Positions 53,576 through 61,963 of a stretch of 64,000 nucleotides of DNA are shown here, in pieces. Below the pieces are notes generated by a model. The model ran no database searches and was not told the origin of the DNA. It worked only from the letters and a program-made list of their open reading frames with translations. Position 1 is the first letter of the stretch. Each line of letters starts with the position of its first letter. The DNA comes from Paenibacillus sp. FSL H7-0326 (GTDB lineage Bacteria; Bacillota; Bacilli; Paenibacillales; Paenibacillaceae): positions 248,001 to 312,000 of the forward strand of contig NZ_MPVN01000002.1 of NCBI RefSeq assembly GCF_001955535.1, given 5' to 3'. The translations under genes were made by a program, and so were the position numbers.

Positions 53576-54174
53576 TTCTCCTCCCCCCATCTCTTAAATA
53601 AGTTATGCTCGATGTGAAGAACATCCAGTACTTTACCCACCAAGAAATGGATAAGGTCATCCATCGTTTTAGGATGATAATAGAATGCCGGCATCGCTGG
53701 AATCATTTTCACACCAAGCCGGCTCAGCTTCAGCATATTTTCCAGGTGAATCGCATGAAGCGGAGTTTCCCGGGGCACCAGTACGAGTGGACGTCCTTCT
53801 TTCATCATGACATCAGCCGCCCTGGCCATCAAGTTGTCCGAGGCTCCATGCGCTATCGCTGATAACGTCCCCATTGAGCACGGCATAATAATCATGCCAT
53901 CCATTAAGAAGGATCCGCTTGCAATAGAAGCCCCTATATCGCTAACAGGATGATATATAAGAGAACCGGGTCGGTTCCCGAACTTCTCGTTCAAAATCCC
54001 TTCCCGGTCCGAAACATTCCAGCCTAGTTCTTCTTTTAACACACGCCAGCCTGCATTCGAAACGACAAGATGTATCTCGTAATCCTGATCAAGCAATGTC
54101 TCGATCAGCCTGACTCCGTAAATACTGCCACTCGCGCCCGTTATGCCGACAGCGAGTCTTTTTAATCTATTCAT
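53572..54174 (-). CDS. ubiX: Flavin prenyltransferase, UbiX family
   Basis: 200 residues. LAVGITGASGSIYGVRLIETL FMN-binding start, a PCSMGTLSAIAHGASDNLMARAADVMMKEGRPLVLVPRETP core and AMPAFYYHPKTMDDL near the end. Makes prenylated FMN for a UbiD-type decarboxylase, needed in late futalosine steps. No ubiD is in the window. Confidence 0.93.
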   Translation of the reverse strand: MNRLKRLAVGITGASGSIYGVRLIETLLDQDYEIHLVVSNAGWRVLKEELGWNVSDREGILNEKFGNRPGSLIYHPVSDIGASIASGSFLMDGMIIMPCSMGTLSAIAHGASDNLMARAADVMMKEGRPLVLVPRETPLHAIHLENMLKLSRLGVKMIPAMPAFYYHPKTMDDLIHFLVGKVLDVLHIEHNLFKRWGEEN

Positions 54175-54177
54175 AGG

Positions 54178-55044
54178 TCAGATCACCACCGCGTCGATAA
54201 GAGTAAACAATAGAATGACCATGCTGACCCAGCTGTTCAGCGTAAAGAATGCGGTCTGTACCCGGCTCATATCGTTTGGTGACACAATCATATGCTCGTA
54301 TATTAGAAGTCCGCATGATATTAGTATACCTATTGCATATATCCAGCTCAAATCGGTCATGAAAAATAAGGAAATAAATCCGATTGCCGTTATGATATGA
54401 AAATATTTTGCGATATTCAATGCACCTTGGGTTCCAAATCGGGAAGGGATGGAATACACGCCTTCCTTCTGGTCAAAATCAATATCCTGACAAGCATATA
54501 TTATATCAAAGCCAGCCGTCCAAAAGGCGGCAGAGAGATATAGCACAATTGCAGCAAGATTTATTTCCCCCGTCACAGCAACCCACCCGCCGAGCGGGGC
54601 TAGTCCAATCGTCAATCCAAGCACAACATGGCACAGCCATGTAAACCGTTTAGTATACGAGTATATTACGAGCATAAACACCGCAATAGGCAGCAGCTTC
54701 ATCGATAAGGGATTAAGCTGTGATGCGGCCCAGAATAACAGAATAAACGATATGATTACAAAAATAACAACTTCACTTATCTTGAGCAGTCCTGCAGGTA
54801 TGGCTCTTCCGGCTGTGCGCGGATTTTTACCATCGATCACCCGGTCTATCATTCGGTTTAAGCCGAAGGCTGCACTCCGAGCTCCCACCATGGCGAGCAG
54901 AATCCATCCAATCTCAGCCCAGAATGGCAGCCTTTCATTTATTTCTGTAGAACCAAGGATGGCTCCCATAAAAGCAAATGGCAGAGCAAATAAGGTATGC
55001 TCTATTTTAATCATTTCCAGAAAAACACCGATCTTTTTAAACAT
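54178..55044 (-). CDS. UbiA-family polyprenyltransferase (MqnP-type)
   Basis: 288 residues from ATG 55044 (AAGGAGA upstream; overlaps the menG end by eight bases). About eight membrane segments. First Asp motif in ARSAAFGLNRMIDRVIDGKNPRTAGR, second in YACQDIDFDQKEGVYSIP. Attaches the HepST-made polyprenyl chain to the naphthoate precursor. In this context MqnP is more likely than MenA or a ubiquinone UbiA. Confidence 0.9.
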   Translation of the reverse strand: MFKKIGVFLEMIKIEHTLFALPFAFMGAILGSTEINERLPFWAEIGWILLAMVGARSAAFGLNRMIDRVIDGKNPRTAGRAIPAGLLKISEVVIFVIISFILLFWAASQLNPLSMKLLPIAVFMLVIYSYTKRFTWLCHVVLGLTIGLAPLGGWVAVTGEINLAAIVLYLSAAFWTAGFDIIYACQDIDFDQKEGVYSIPSRFGTQGALNIAKYFHIITAIGFISLFFMTDLSWIYAIGILISCGLLIYEHMIVSPNDMSRVQTAFFTLNSWVSMVILLFTLIDAVVI

Positions 55045-55765
55045 GCTGACTCTCCTTGCTCCCAATATGTAATGCTGCGATTCCGCCTGTCAGCGGATAG
55101 GACCTCACATCCTTGAGTCCCGTTTCCCTGAAGATGTGTTCAAGCTCTTCTCTTCCAGGAAACATCGCTAGAGAGTCAGGCAGCCATTTGTACTGTTCGT
55201 AGCGTTTAGCAAGAAGCTTACCCATAAAAGGCAAAATACGTCTAAAATAAAAATAATAAATCCCCTTAAAAGGCTGCCACGTCGGCTTTGACAGCTCCAA
55301 ACATACGACCATTCCACCCGGCTTGACGACCCGCTGCATCTCTGACAGCACTTGTCTTAGGTCCGGGACATTGCGAAGACCAAAGCCAATGGTTACATAA
55401 TCAAACGAATGATCTTCATAAGGAAGCTGCATGGCATTTCCTTGAACAAGCGTAATTTGCTGATCTCGACCCTGCTGTGCCACCTTCTCCCGTCCGACTG
55501 CAAGCATATTGCTGCTGAAATCCAGTCCATTGATGTGACCTGTTTCACTTGCTTCTGCAAGGCTGATCGTCCAGTCGCAGGTCCCGCAGCATACATCCAG
55601 CGCCGTTTGCCCACGCTGCACATTCATCTTCTTCATGGTGAACTTTCGCCAAGCCTTGTGACGCCTGAAGCTGAGCGTGTCGTTCATAAAATCGTATTTA
55701 GTAGCAATGCTTTGAAACACCGAATGAACGTGCTGCTCCTTCGGATTCTCCCCTTCATGCTGCAT
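55037..55765 (-). CDS. menG: Demethylmenaquinone methyltransferase
   Basis: 242 residues, UbiE/MenG family. VFQSIATKYDFMNDTLSFRRHKAWRKF, SAM-binding ALDVCCGTCDWTISLA, and signature VTIGFGLRNVPDLRQVLSEMQRVVKPGG. Last step of menaquinone synthesis. Between hepS and the UbiA gene; in B. subtilis it is directly between hepS and hepT. Confidence 0.96.
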   Translation of the reverse strand: MQHEGENPKEQHVHSVFQSIATKYDFMNDTLSFRRHKAWRKFTMKKMNVQRGQTALDVCCGTCDWTISLAEASETGHINGLDFSSNMLAVGREKVAQQGRDQQITLVQGNAMQLPYEDHSFDYVTIGFGLRNVPDLRQVLSEMQRVVKPGGMVVCLELSKPTWQPFKGIYYFYFRRILPFMGKLLAKRYEQYKWLPDSLAMFPGREELEHIFRETGLKDVRSYPLTGGIAALHIGSKESQHV

Positions 55766-55790
55766 GTTCGAACCACCTTTTATTCACTTA

Positions 55791-56651
55791 TCAAACAACT
55801 TTGCCAGGTGCTCTGTATGTACGGTACGATTCCATCATCTTCAAGATTTCCTGTACAACCACCTGATCGCTTATTTCATTCTCAATAAATCGTTCAGTAT
55901 CATTCACCGAATGACGAAGCTTGTCCGTTAAAAATTCCTGTGTTCTGTGCTTAAGCGTGAGCTGAATCCATTCATTAGGCTCAAGCTCATTCCTGTTAAG
56001 GGCTCCCTTAACATTGGAATCCGTATGGCCTAGAATCTGATAATAAGCAAGACGATAACGAGAGCGTTCCATATCTCTCACATGTTCAATCTCCTCAATG
56101 AGCATATCGAACAAACTAAATGCGCTGAGGACTCGATCGAACAACGAGACTTCTTCAGCTGAGATCATGCTCTGAAAAGAAAGAAACAGCTGCTTCTTCA
56201 GCTGCACGGATTCGTTAACGTATTCCTCTGCTGTAACCAGCTGTCGTCTCATTCGATTGTACAGATTCATTTTCCGCTCGTTCACGATGCAGATTCCTTC
56301 ACTGAGGGATGCTACAACGGAGATTTGACCTGCTGCAGCCAGAAGTTGATAGAACCTCGCGCTGAAATAATCGCCACCAAGTACTTTTAGCTGACGAGAT
56401 CGCATCTCCTGTTCCTTCAGATCTTCCTCATGAACATCGATCATCTCATGTGTATCAAGACCCATTTGTACAAGTGCAGTAACGAGGGAATATAACTCAC
56501 TATGCTCCGCTGATCGAACCGGTCCACGATTCAAAAAAAACGCAAGCAGCCGTACACGGCCATCAGGAAAATTCGGAATTTCCGTATGCCGCTGAATCAT
56601 ATCATAGTTTGTATATTTTTTTGCAAGATTAGGTACGCGGTATGTAGTCAT
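55791..56651 (-). CDS. hepS: Heptaprenyl diphosphate synthase component I
   Basis: 286 residues from ATG 56651, six bases after GGAGG. Helical protein without Asp-rich motifs, with the start TTYRVPNLAKKYTNYDMIQ and a YSLVTALVQMGLDTHEMID segment typical of the HepS/HEPPP-1 family. Regulatory partner of HepT. Confidence 0.88.
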   Translation of the reverse strand: MTTYRVPNLAKKYTNYDMIQRHTEIPNFPDGRVRLLAFFLNRGPVRSAEHSELYSLVTALVQMGLDTHEMIDVHEEDLKEQEMRSRQLKVLGGDYFSARFYQLLAAAGQISVVASLSEGICIVNERKMNLYNRMRRQLVTAEEYVNESVQLKKQLFLSFQSMISAEEVSLFDRVLSAFSLFDMLIEEIEHVRDMERSRYRLAYYQILGHTDSNVKGALNRNELEPNEWIQLTLKHRTQEFLTDKLRHSVNDTERFIENEISDQVVVQEILKMMESYRTYRAPGKVV

Positions 56652-56738
56652 CCTGATCCTCCGAGCCATTAAATAAGTAACGTATCAATTGCATAAATAA
56701 GAAATTAATTCAAATAGCATATATTCACAATCTTATCT

Positions 56739-56750
56739 ATTATAGCATAC
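56739..56750 (-). promoter_or_regulatory. Extended -10 promoter upstream of hepS
   Basis: Minus-strand TGCTATAAT, an extended -10; the best -35 candidate (TTGTGC) is 19 bases upstream. Confidence 0.45.
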
Positions 56751-56785
56751 GATCGAAATGATCGCACAAGCATCATTAACCCTTT

Positions 56786-57325
56786 TCAACGTAAAATGAA
56801 CTGTCTGCGCCATAAATTCGTCTCCGACATATGAAACCATATTTTAAGCTCCTCAGGGAGCTCAGCGCTCTTCCAGGTTTCAAGCAATTGCAGTGCTTCA
56901 AGACTCCACTCGCTCCGCCTGATATCTGCCGATAACAGCAGATGACGGCTTCCCGTCCAATCATCCTCAGCCAGAACCCGCAGCATCAGCTGCTGCACAT
57001 TAGCGGTCTCCTCAAAAGAAAAGGATGCGACAGTCGCTATATCTTCGTAAATATCAGATGGATCACTTGATTCATCTGCTGCTCTCAAATCAATAGTGAG
57101 AACATTGCTGTTCCAATTCACTTTGCTGATCTGTGCCTCAAGCTTCAATTCATGCAAGTAATCGACCAGATTGTGGTCCTCCAGTCTAATCGGATCCCTG
57201 CTCTGCAGAACCTCGCGGGCATCCTGAAGAAAGGAGTCTTTTTGAATGGAAACAAATGTAGCTAGCAGCATGAGTGTACTTAATGAGATGGAAAGGACTA
57301 TGAGAATGACTTTTTTCTTCTTCAA
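56786..57325 (-). CDS. Hypothetical membrane-anchored protein
   Basis: Family not recognised. 179 residues from TTG 57325 with GGGAGG upstream (the frame is open to 57388). KKKK at the start, one membrane segment (about 6-26, VILIVLSISLSTLMLLATFV), then an acidic soluble domain (LEDHNLVDYLHELKLEAQI, LTIDLRAADESSDPSDIYEDIA). Likely faces outside. It lies between mtrB and hepS, where B. subtilis has no gene. Confidence 0.72.
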   Translation of the reverse strand: MKKKKVILIVLSISLSTLMLLATFVSIQKDSFLQDAREVLQSRDPIRLEDHNLVDYLHELKLEAQISKVNWNSNVLTIDLRAADESSDPSDIYEDIATVASFSFEETANVQQLMLRVLAEDDWTGSRHLLLSADIRRSEWSLEALQLLETWKSAELPEELKIWFHMSETNLWRRQFILR

Positions 57326-57390
57326 AAAGATTCGCCTCCCATTTCCTATTGTGAGCTCGTAAGACAAGGCCCATACCTCATTGTACAAAG

Positions 57391-57414
57391 AAAAAAAGCA
57401 GGCTATGCCTGCAA
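57391..57414 (-). terminator. Terminator after mtrB
   Basis: Minus-strand GCAGGCATAGCCTGC hairpin followed by seven T. Confidence 0.88.
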
Positions 57415-57439
57415 TTTGAAGTCGCGTAAAAATAAGCGG

Positions 57440-57664
57440 TTATTGATCTGTTTCGATCTTCCCATGCTTGGTCATCACTTCTGCTTTGCCCCGCACTTTG
57501 ATTGCTGAAGTATGATCTGTGAATTGGGCGATCATGACTTCACCTTTATCGAGCTTCTCCGTGTGATGAAATCTTGTATCATGTCCTCGGGTCAGTCCAA
57601 TGACGTGCACACCGTTCTCTTTTGCCTTAATCACGATATAATCGCCGCCTAATGGAATTTCCAT
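57440..57664 (-). CDS. mtrB: Trp RNA-binding attenuation protein (TRAP)
   Basis: 74 residues from ATG 57664, eight bases after GGGG. Nearly identical in pattern to B. subtilis [61 protein letters not shown]. The tryptophan-binding and RNA-contacting KEK/KR residues (Lys in EKLDKG, KVRG) are present. Forms an 11-mer that binds (G/U)AG repeats when tryptophan is abundant; a matching array precedes trpE. mtrA (folE), its usual upstream partner, is absent, and hup precedes it. Confidence 0.95.
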   Translation of the reverse strand: MEIPLGGDYIVIKAKENGVHVIGLTRGHDTRFHHTEKLDKGEVMIAQFTDHTSAIKVRGKAEVMTKHGKIETDQ

Positions 57665-57690
57665 GCCCACTGCCCCTTTTCAATTAAATG

Positions 57691-57724
57691 AAAAAAGCCG
57701 TGAACGTATTCACGGTCTTTTTGG
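57691..57724 (-). terminator. Terminator after hup
   Basis: Minus-strand GACCGTGAAtacgTTCACGGC followed by six T. It separates hup from mtrB. Confidence 0.88.
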
Positions 57725-57747
57725 TTACCTGGTCGTATGTAGAAATC

Positions 57748-58020
57748 TTATTTGATTCCATCTTTGAGCGCTTTGCCTGGTTTGAAAGCAGGAATTTTGC
57801 TCGCAGGAATTTCGATTTCTTCACCTGTCTGCGGATTACGTCCTTTACGTGCAGAACGCTCGCGTACTTCAAAGTTACCGAAACCAACGAGTTGTACTTT
57901 ATCTCCATTTTGCAGAGCTTCGGAAATGGCTTCGAATACAGCATCCACTGCTTTCGTAACATCCTTCTTCGACAATTCAGTTGCCTCTGTAACTTGTGCA
58001 ATCAGATCAGATTTATTCAA
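57748..58020 (-). CDS. hup: HU-family DNA-binding protein
   Basis: 90 residues, exact HU length. [29 protein letters not shown] at the start and the DNA-binding arm [30 protein letters not shown]. The start is TTG, eight bases after AGGAGGT. Nucleoid-compacting protein; hbs lies next to spoIVA and mtrAB in B. subtilis as well. Confidence 0.97.
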   Translation of the reverse strand: MNKSDLIAQVTEATELSKKDVTKAVDAVFEAISEALQNGDKVQLVGFGNFEVRERSARKGRNPQTGEEIEIPASKIPAFKPGKALKDGIK

Positions 58021-58314
58021 GTGTATTCACCTCCTGAAATATCTTAAGTGTTATACTGTGTTTCCGTTTTACCGCAAAATATACGTGGCTAGGCTATTTT
58101 TATACTAATAGGTTCATATGCCCGGCTCATTACATCCGCGCCAAGAAGGGGAAATATCTAGTCACAGGACTATATTTCTCTTGAACGGACAAACTTTATA
58201 GTAATACAGTCAGAATACAATTTCAAGTGAATTCAGCGCTATATATAGTTAAAATTGATAGATTCTTCGTCGTTTTATGAGCTAATGGTCCATTACACCG
58301 TTTATGGACAAGCA
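58021..58314. other. Intergenic between spoIVA and hup
   Basis: AT-rich. On the minus strand a weak sigma-A match, TTGAAA (58221-58226) and TACTAT (58198-58203) with a 17-base spacer, would give hup a roughly 170-nt untranslated leader. No gene or strong secondary structure seen. Confidence 0.45.
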
Positions 58315-58350
58315 AAATAACCGAAAAGGATATATCCTTTCGGTTATTTT
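58315..58350. terminator. Terminator after spoIVA
   Basis: AAAATAACCGAAAAGGA pairs with CCTTTCGGTTATTTT almost perfectly around a short loop; A and T tracts on both sides. Confidence 0.85.
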
Positions 58351-58366
58351 AGTGACTAGCCTGAAG

Positions 58367-59845
58367 TTACAGAATGATGGCGATCAGTCCGCCAGAGCCT
58401 TCATTAATAATGCGTCCGAGTGTTTCCTGCAGCTTGTATCTTGCATTATCCGGCATCATGGCAATCTTGCCTTGAATGCCCTCACGTACGATGGAATGAA
58501 GCGAACGGCCAAACATATCTGAATCCCATACCTTAATCGGATCATTCTCAAAGTCCTGCATGAGGTATCGTACAAGCTCCTCACTCTGCTTCTCTGTGCC
58601 TATAATCGGCGCGAACTCAGACTCGACATCCACCCGAATCATATGGATCGAAGGCGCAGTCGCTTTCAGTCTGACACCAAATCTGGTTCCTTGACGGATC
58701 AGCTCCGGCTCATCAAGCGCCATTTCAGCAAGCGAAGGTGCGGCGATGCCGTAGCCTGTCGTTTTTACCATCTCGAGCGCTTCGGCAAAGCGATCATATT
58801 CTTTTTTCGCATGAGCAAAGTCCTGCATGAGCTGTAACAGATGGTCTTTGCCCCGAATTTCAATACCCACCACTTCATACAGAATCTGATCATACAATTC
58901 ATCGGGTGCGTAGAGATCAATCTCTGCAACGCCCTGCCCCATATTCATCCCGCTGAGTCCAGCGCGGTCAATGAATTCATATTCCATGAACTGAGACACC
59001 ACACGATCGACATCTCTCAACCGGCGAATGTCTTTGACTGTATCGCGCACGGAATTTTCATAATTCGAACGCAGCCAGTGATTTTCATTCAACACCATGA
59101 CCCAGCTCGGCAAGTTGACGTTCACTTCATGAACCGGGAACTCATAGAGTACTTCTCTCAGTACGCCGGTTACATCATCTTCTGTCATGGTCGCTGCGCT
59201 TACGGTCATTACTGGAATATCATATTTCTCTGCGAGCTCGGCACGAAGCTGCTGTGCTTCTTCACTTTTCGGCTTGATGGAGTTGATGATCAGAACAAAT
59301 GGCTTGCCGACCTCTTTGAGCTCAGCGATGACTCGCTCCTCGGACTCCACATAGGACTCCCGCGGAATTTCGGCAATCGTTCCATCTGTCGTTACGACAA
59401 CACCTAGCGTCGAATGCTCTTGAATTACCTTACGTGTTCCAATCTCAGCTGCTTCCTGAAAAGGAATTGGCTCCTCGAACCATGGCGTCGATATCATCCG
59501 TGGTCCATTCTCATCCTCGTAGCCTTTTGCTCCTTCTACCGCGTAGCCTACACAGTCTACCAGTCTCACATTGACATCAAGACCGTCGGCTACCTTGATC
59601 TGCACTGCCGTATTTGGCACAAATTTGGGCTCTGTGGTCATGATGGTTTTACCTGCAGCGCTCTGCGGCAATTCGTCTACTGCGCGGACACGATCGGAAT
59701 CACTCGTAATGTTTGGCAATACGATCGTTTCCATGAAGCGTTTAATGAATGTGGATTTTCCTGTGCGAACTGCGCCGACAACACCGAGATAAATGTCCCC
59801 GCCAGTGCGTTCGGCAATGTCTTTGAAAATGTCTACTTTTTCCAA
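58367..59845 (-). CDS. spoIVA: Stage IV sporulation protein A
   Basis: 492 residues, standard length. N-terminal TRAFAC GTPase-like ATPase with Walker A GAVRTGKSTF (about 24-33) and a middle/C-terminal domain that anchors the coat basement layer; ends in GGLIAIIL. It polymerises with ATP around the forespore. A sigma-E type promoter is at 60043-60072. Followed on the chromosome by hup, as in B. subtilis. Confidence 0.97.
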   Translation of the reverse strand: MEKVDIFKDIAERTGGDIYLGVVGAVRTGKSTFIKRFMETIVLPNITSDSDRVRAVDELPQSAAGKTIMTTEPKFVPNTAVQIKVADGLDVNVRLVDCVGYAVEGAKGYEDENGPRMISTPWFEEPIPFQEAAEIGTRKVIQEHSTLGVVVTTDGTIAEIPRESYVESEERVIAELKEVGKPFVLIINSIKPKSEEAQQLRAELAEKYDIPVMTVSAATMTEDDVTGVLREVLYEFPVHEVNVNLPSWVMVLNENHWLRSNYENSVRDTVKDIRRLRDVDRVVSQFMEYEFIDRAGLSGMNMGQGVAEIDLYAPDELYDQILYEVVGIEIRGKDHLLQLMQDFAHAKKEYDRFAEALEMVKTTGYGIAAPSLAEMALDEPELIRQGTRFGVRLKATAPSIHMIRVDVESEFAPIIGTEKQSEELVRYLMQDFENDPIKVWDSDMFGRSLHSIVREGIQGKIAMMPDNARYKLQETLGRIINEGSGGLIAIIL

Positions 59846-60042
59846 GTGAAATCCCCTCCTAAAAATACTCCGAAGGAAAAATGCTAAAGAGCATCCGCTT
59901 CGTTTTCAATCAGACGTTAAACCCTGTAAGCGGTAGAACAGCTTATAAAAATTGCCCGGAAGTCGTCCGCCGCCGACAATCACATTCTGATCAAAGAGAG
60001 AAGATGAGCGGCGTAACTCGTACATGCTTTTGGACTAGTATC

Positions 60043-60072
60043 ATAGTATGTACATGACCACTGCGGTATGAC
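60043..60072 (-). promoter_or_regulatory. Candidate sigma-E promoter of spoIVA
   Basis: Minus-strand -35-like GTCATAC (60066-60072), 15-base spacer, -10-like CATACTAT (60043-60050), close to the sigma-E consensus. About 200 bases before the spoIVA start. Confidence 0.55.
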
Positions 60073-60190
60073 GCCTTTTCTAAAATTTCTATCACCAGAC
60101 CGGATTTTTCTGATGATAGACGTCACCCTCTGCAGTCCATCCACACTAAACATATGACTCTCAGGAGCTTTTTAGAACGTTCGGCTATTG

Positions 60191-60667
60191 GCGTTCCATT
60201 TTTAGTTCCCTCTCAGGCGTTCCATTTTTATCTCCTTCTCTCCGGTTGCTTCGCAAAAGTCGTTCAGGATCTAAAAATTCCACTCAAGTTTTTTTGTAGG
60301 TAGTTCGAGGTGGTCGTTCGCTTAAAGGACTAAACGCATTCCTTCTTTAGCTCCCTCTCAGGCGTTCCATTTTTAGTTCCTCTCAGGCGTTCCATTTTTA
60401 CCTCCCTCTCTCCGGTTGCTTCGCAAAAGTCGTTCGGGATCTAAAAATTCCACTGAAGTTTTTTTCTAGGTAGCTCGAGGATGGTAGTTCGCTTAAAGGA
60501 CTAAACGCATTCCTTCTTTAGCTCCTCGCGACGTTCCATTTTTAGTTCCTCTCAGGCGTTCCATTTTTACCTCCCTCTCTCCGGTTGCTTCGCAAAAGTC
60601 GTTCGGGATCTAAAAATTCCACTGAAGTTTTTTTCTAGGTAGCTCGAGGGGGGACTTCGCTTAAAGA
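60191..60667. repeat. Three tandem copies of a ~170-bp non-coding repeat
   Basis: Units begin at about 60191, 60362 and 60531 (periods 171 and 169), the third shortened at its end. Shared blocks in order: GTTCCATTTTTAGTTCC, CTCAGGCGTTCCATTTTTA, TCTCCGGTTGCTTCGCAAAA, GTCGTTC(A/G)GGATCTAAAAA, TTCCACT(C/G)AAGTTTTTTT and GCTTAAAGGACTAAACGCA. The TTCCATTTTTA block is itself doubled within a unit. No open frame, transposase or terminal inverted repeat found. Lies between the lipoprotein gene and spoIVA. Confidence 0.88.
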
Positions 60668-60710
60668 GATACTTCGCTCAAGGGCACAAGGCGCTGCCAT
60701 TTCTAGGCAC

Positions 60711-60733
60711 AAAAAAACCGCCAATCTGGCGGC
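60711..60733 (-). terminator. Terminator after the lipoprotein gene
   Basis: Minus-strand GCCGCCAgatTGGCGGT followed by seven T. Confidence 0.88.
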
Positions 60734-60744
60734 TTCGGATACAT

Positions 60745-61506
60745 TTATTCTAGGACTGCAATGGGGGCAGAGCCATCCCAATGATACGGCAATGATTTTA
60801 CTGGCACATGATGTGAACGCTCCGTTAGCAGTTCTCTAAGATCCTCAGTTTCGGAAGGGGCAAGCTGCTCCCGCTCAATCACCTGCATGATGTCCACAGC
60901 ATAATCGGCATATACATTTCCGTGATCATCGAGCAGATAGGGAAGAACTTCTCCAGAGTATACACTCTTTAATTCCTGCAATTGATTGGCCCCGCTCTGC
61001 AGCTTGTCCAGATCCACCCGAAATATACCGGGTGATACCTCCTCTGAGACTGGCCATTCATCATGTGCAGATTTATATGTCTGAACAGAACGCTGAACAT
61101 CGTTTACACGCTGAACCGTTGTAAGGTCCATCACCTTTACAACCGGGTCTGTTTCTTCGTTCTGAAGCAGATAATATACGCTGCCTCCTTTTTCGAATGC
61201 AGTATTCGGTATATCATCCAGGTATCCCTGCTGCTCCAGCTTGTTCAGGTCAATTCGAAACTTTTCGTATCTTGGAGTCTCGTTACCAGCCGTAATCATA
61301 GGCAAAATATGCTGGTCTGACTGGAAGGAATCAATCGCATTCTGAATTCTGTTAACACTGTCGTCATAGTTCACAATTACAGCCTCTGATTCACTGCTTG
61401 TCCCCGGATACATACAGCCCGTCAGCATGACCAGGGTCAGTAGAAGTACGCCGAGAACAACGACCCGAAGCCTCCCTTTAGCGAATCGTACTTGATTATG
61501 TGACAT
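60745..61506 (-). CDS. Putative lipoprotein of unknown function
   Basis: 253 residues from ATG 61506 (ATG 61518 is also possible). Lipoprotein signal ending in VMLTGC, so the mature protein would be lipid-anchored outside the membrane. The mature part has two similar stretches, DDSVNRIQNAIDSFQSD...RIDLNKLEQQGYLDDIP and RVNDVQRSVQTYKSAHDEWPV...RVDLDKLQSGA, suggesting an internal duplication of a pilin-tail-like helix-strand unit. The position upstream of spoIVA matches B. subtilis yphF, annotated as a lipoprotein-like sporulation-region gene. Confidence 0.8.
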   Translation of the reverse strand: MSHNQVRFAKGRLRVVVLGVLLLTLVMLTGCMYPGTSSESEAVIVNYDDSVNRIQNAIDSFQSDQHILPMITAGNETPRYEKFRIDLNKLEQQGYLDDIPNTAFEKGGSVYYLLQNEETDPVVKVMDLTTVQRVNDVQRSVQTYKSAHDEWPVSEEVSPGIFRVDLDKLQSGANQLQELKSVYSGEVLPYLLDDHGNVYADYAVDIMQVIEREQLAPSETEDLRELLTERSHHVPVKSLPYHWDGSAPIAVLE

Positions 61507-61564
61507 CGCAAAGTTCATCCTATTCTAAATCAATATGTGAATACGTTAAAAGAGCTTATCCAAA

Positions 61565-61918
61565 TTACCACAATTCATCACGATCAGCCTGCTGTTTCTC
61601 GAGCTGCTTACGGATTGCGGCCTTTAATTTGTCCTCTGGAAGCTCTACGACGACTGAATCACGGATCACCGCCTGACAAGCAAGCCGGGTTCCTTCATTC
61701 AGCCAAATTCCGAGCTTGTTTATCTCAGCCGTACTTGGATCACTCAAGTTCTTGCGCTCCTGCTCTTGAACCTTCACCTTGCACATCAGGCAGCCCGCCT
61801 TCCCCCCGCAGCGGGTAGGAATATGGACTCCTGCTCTTCGCCCAGCTTGAAGCAACGTTGTGCCCTGCTTGACCGTAATTTCCTTGCGCATCGGCAAAAA
61901 CGTTACCTTCACACTCAT
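61565..61918 (-). CDS. 2Fe-2S ferredoxin
   Basis: 117 residues from ATG 61918 (AAGGAAG upstream). Plant-type cluster ligands: CGGKAGCLMC (three Cys) and a distant LACQ. The C-terminal tail is charged and helical (EDKLKAAIRKQLEKQQADRDEL). Small electron carrier; partner unknown. No oxidoreductase is adjacent. Confidence 0.87.
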   Translation of the reverse strand: MSVKVTFLPMRKEITVKQGTTLLQAGRRAGVHIPTRCGGKAGCLMCKVKVQEQERKNLSDPSTAEINKLGIWLNEGTRLACQAVIRDSVVVELPEDKLKAAIRKQLEKQQADRDELW

Positions 61919-61963
61919 CATTAACTTCCTTCCTGCAAGCATTTTCACTGCTGAAGCTAGTGT

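Noticed and set aside
60191..60667. CRISPR array
   Set aside because: Unit length is about 170 bp with no short repeat/unique spacer alternation; units are nearly identical throughout.
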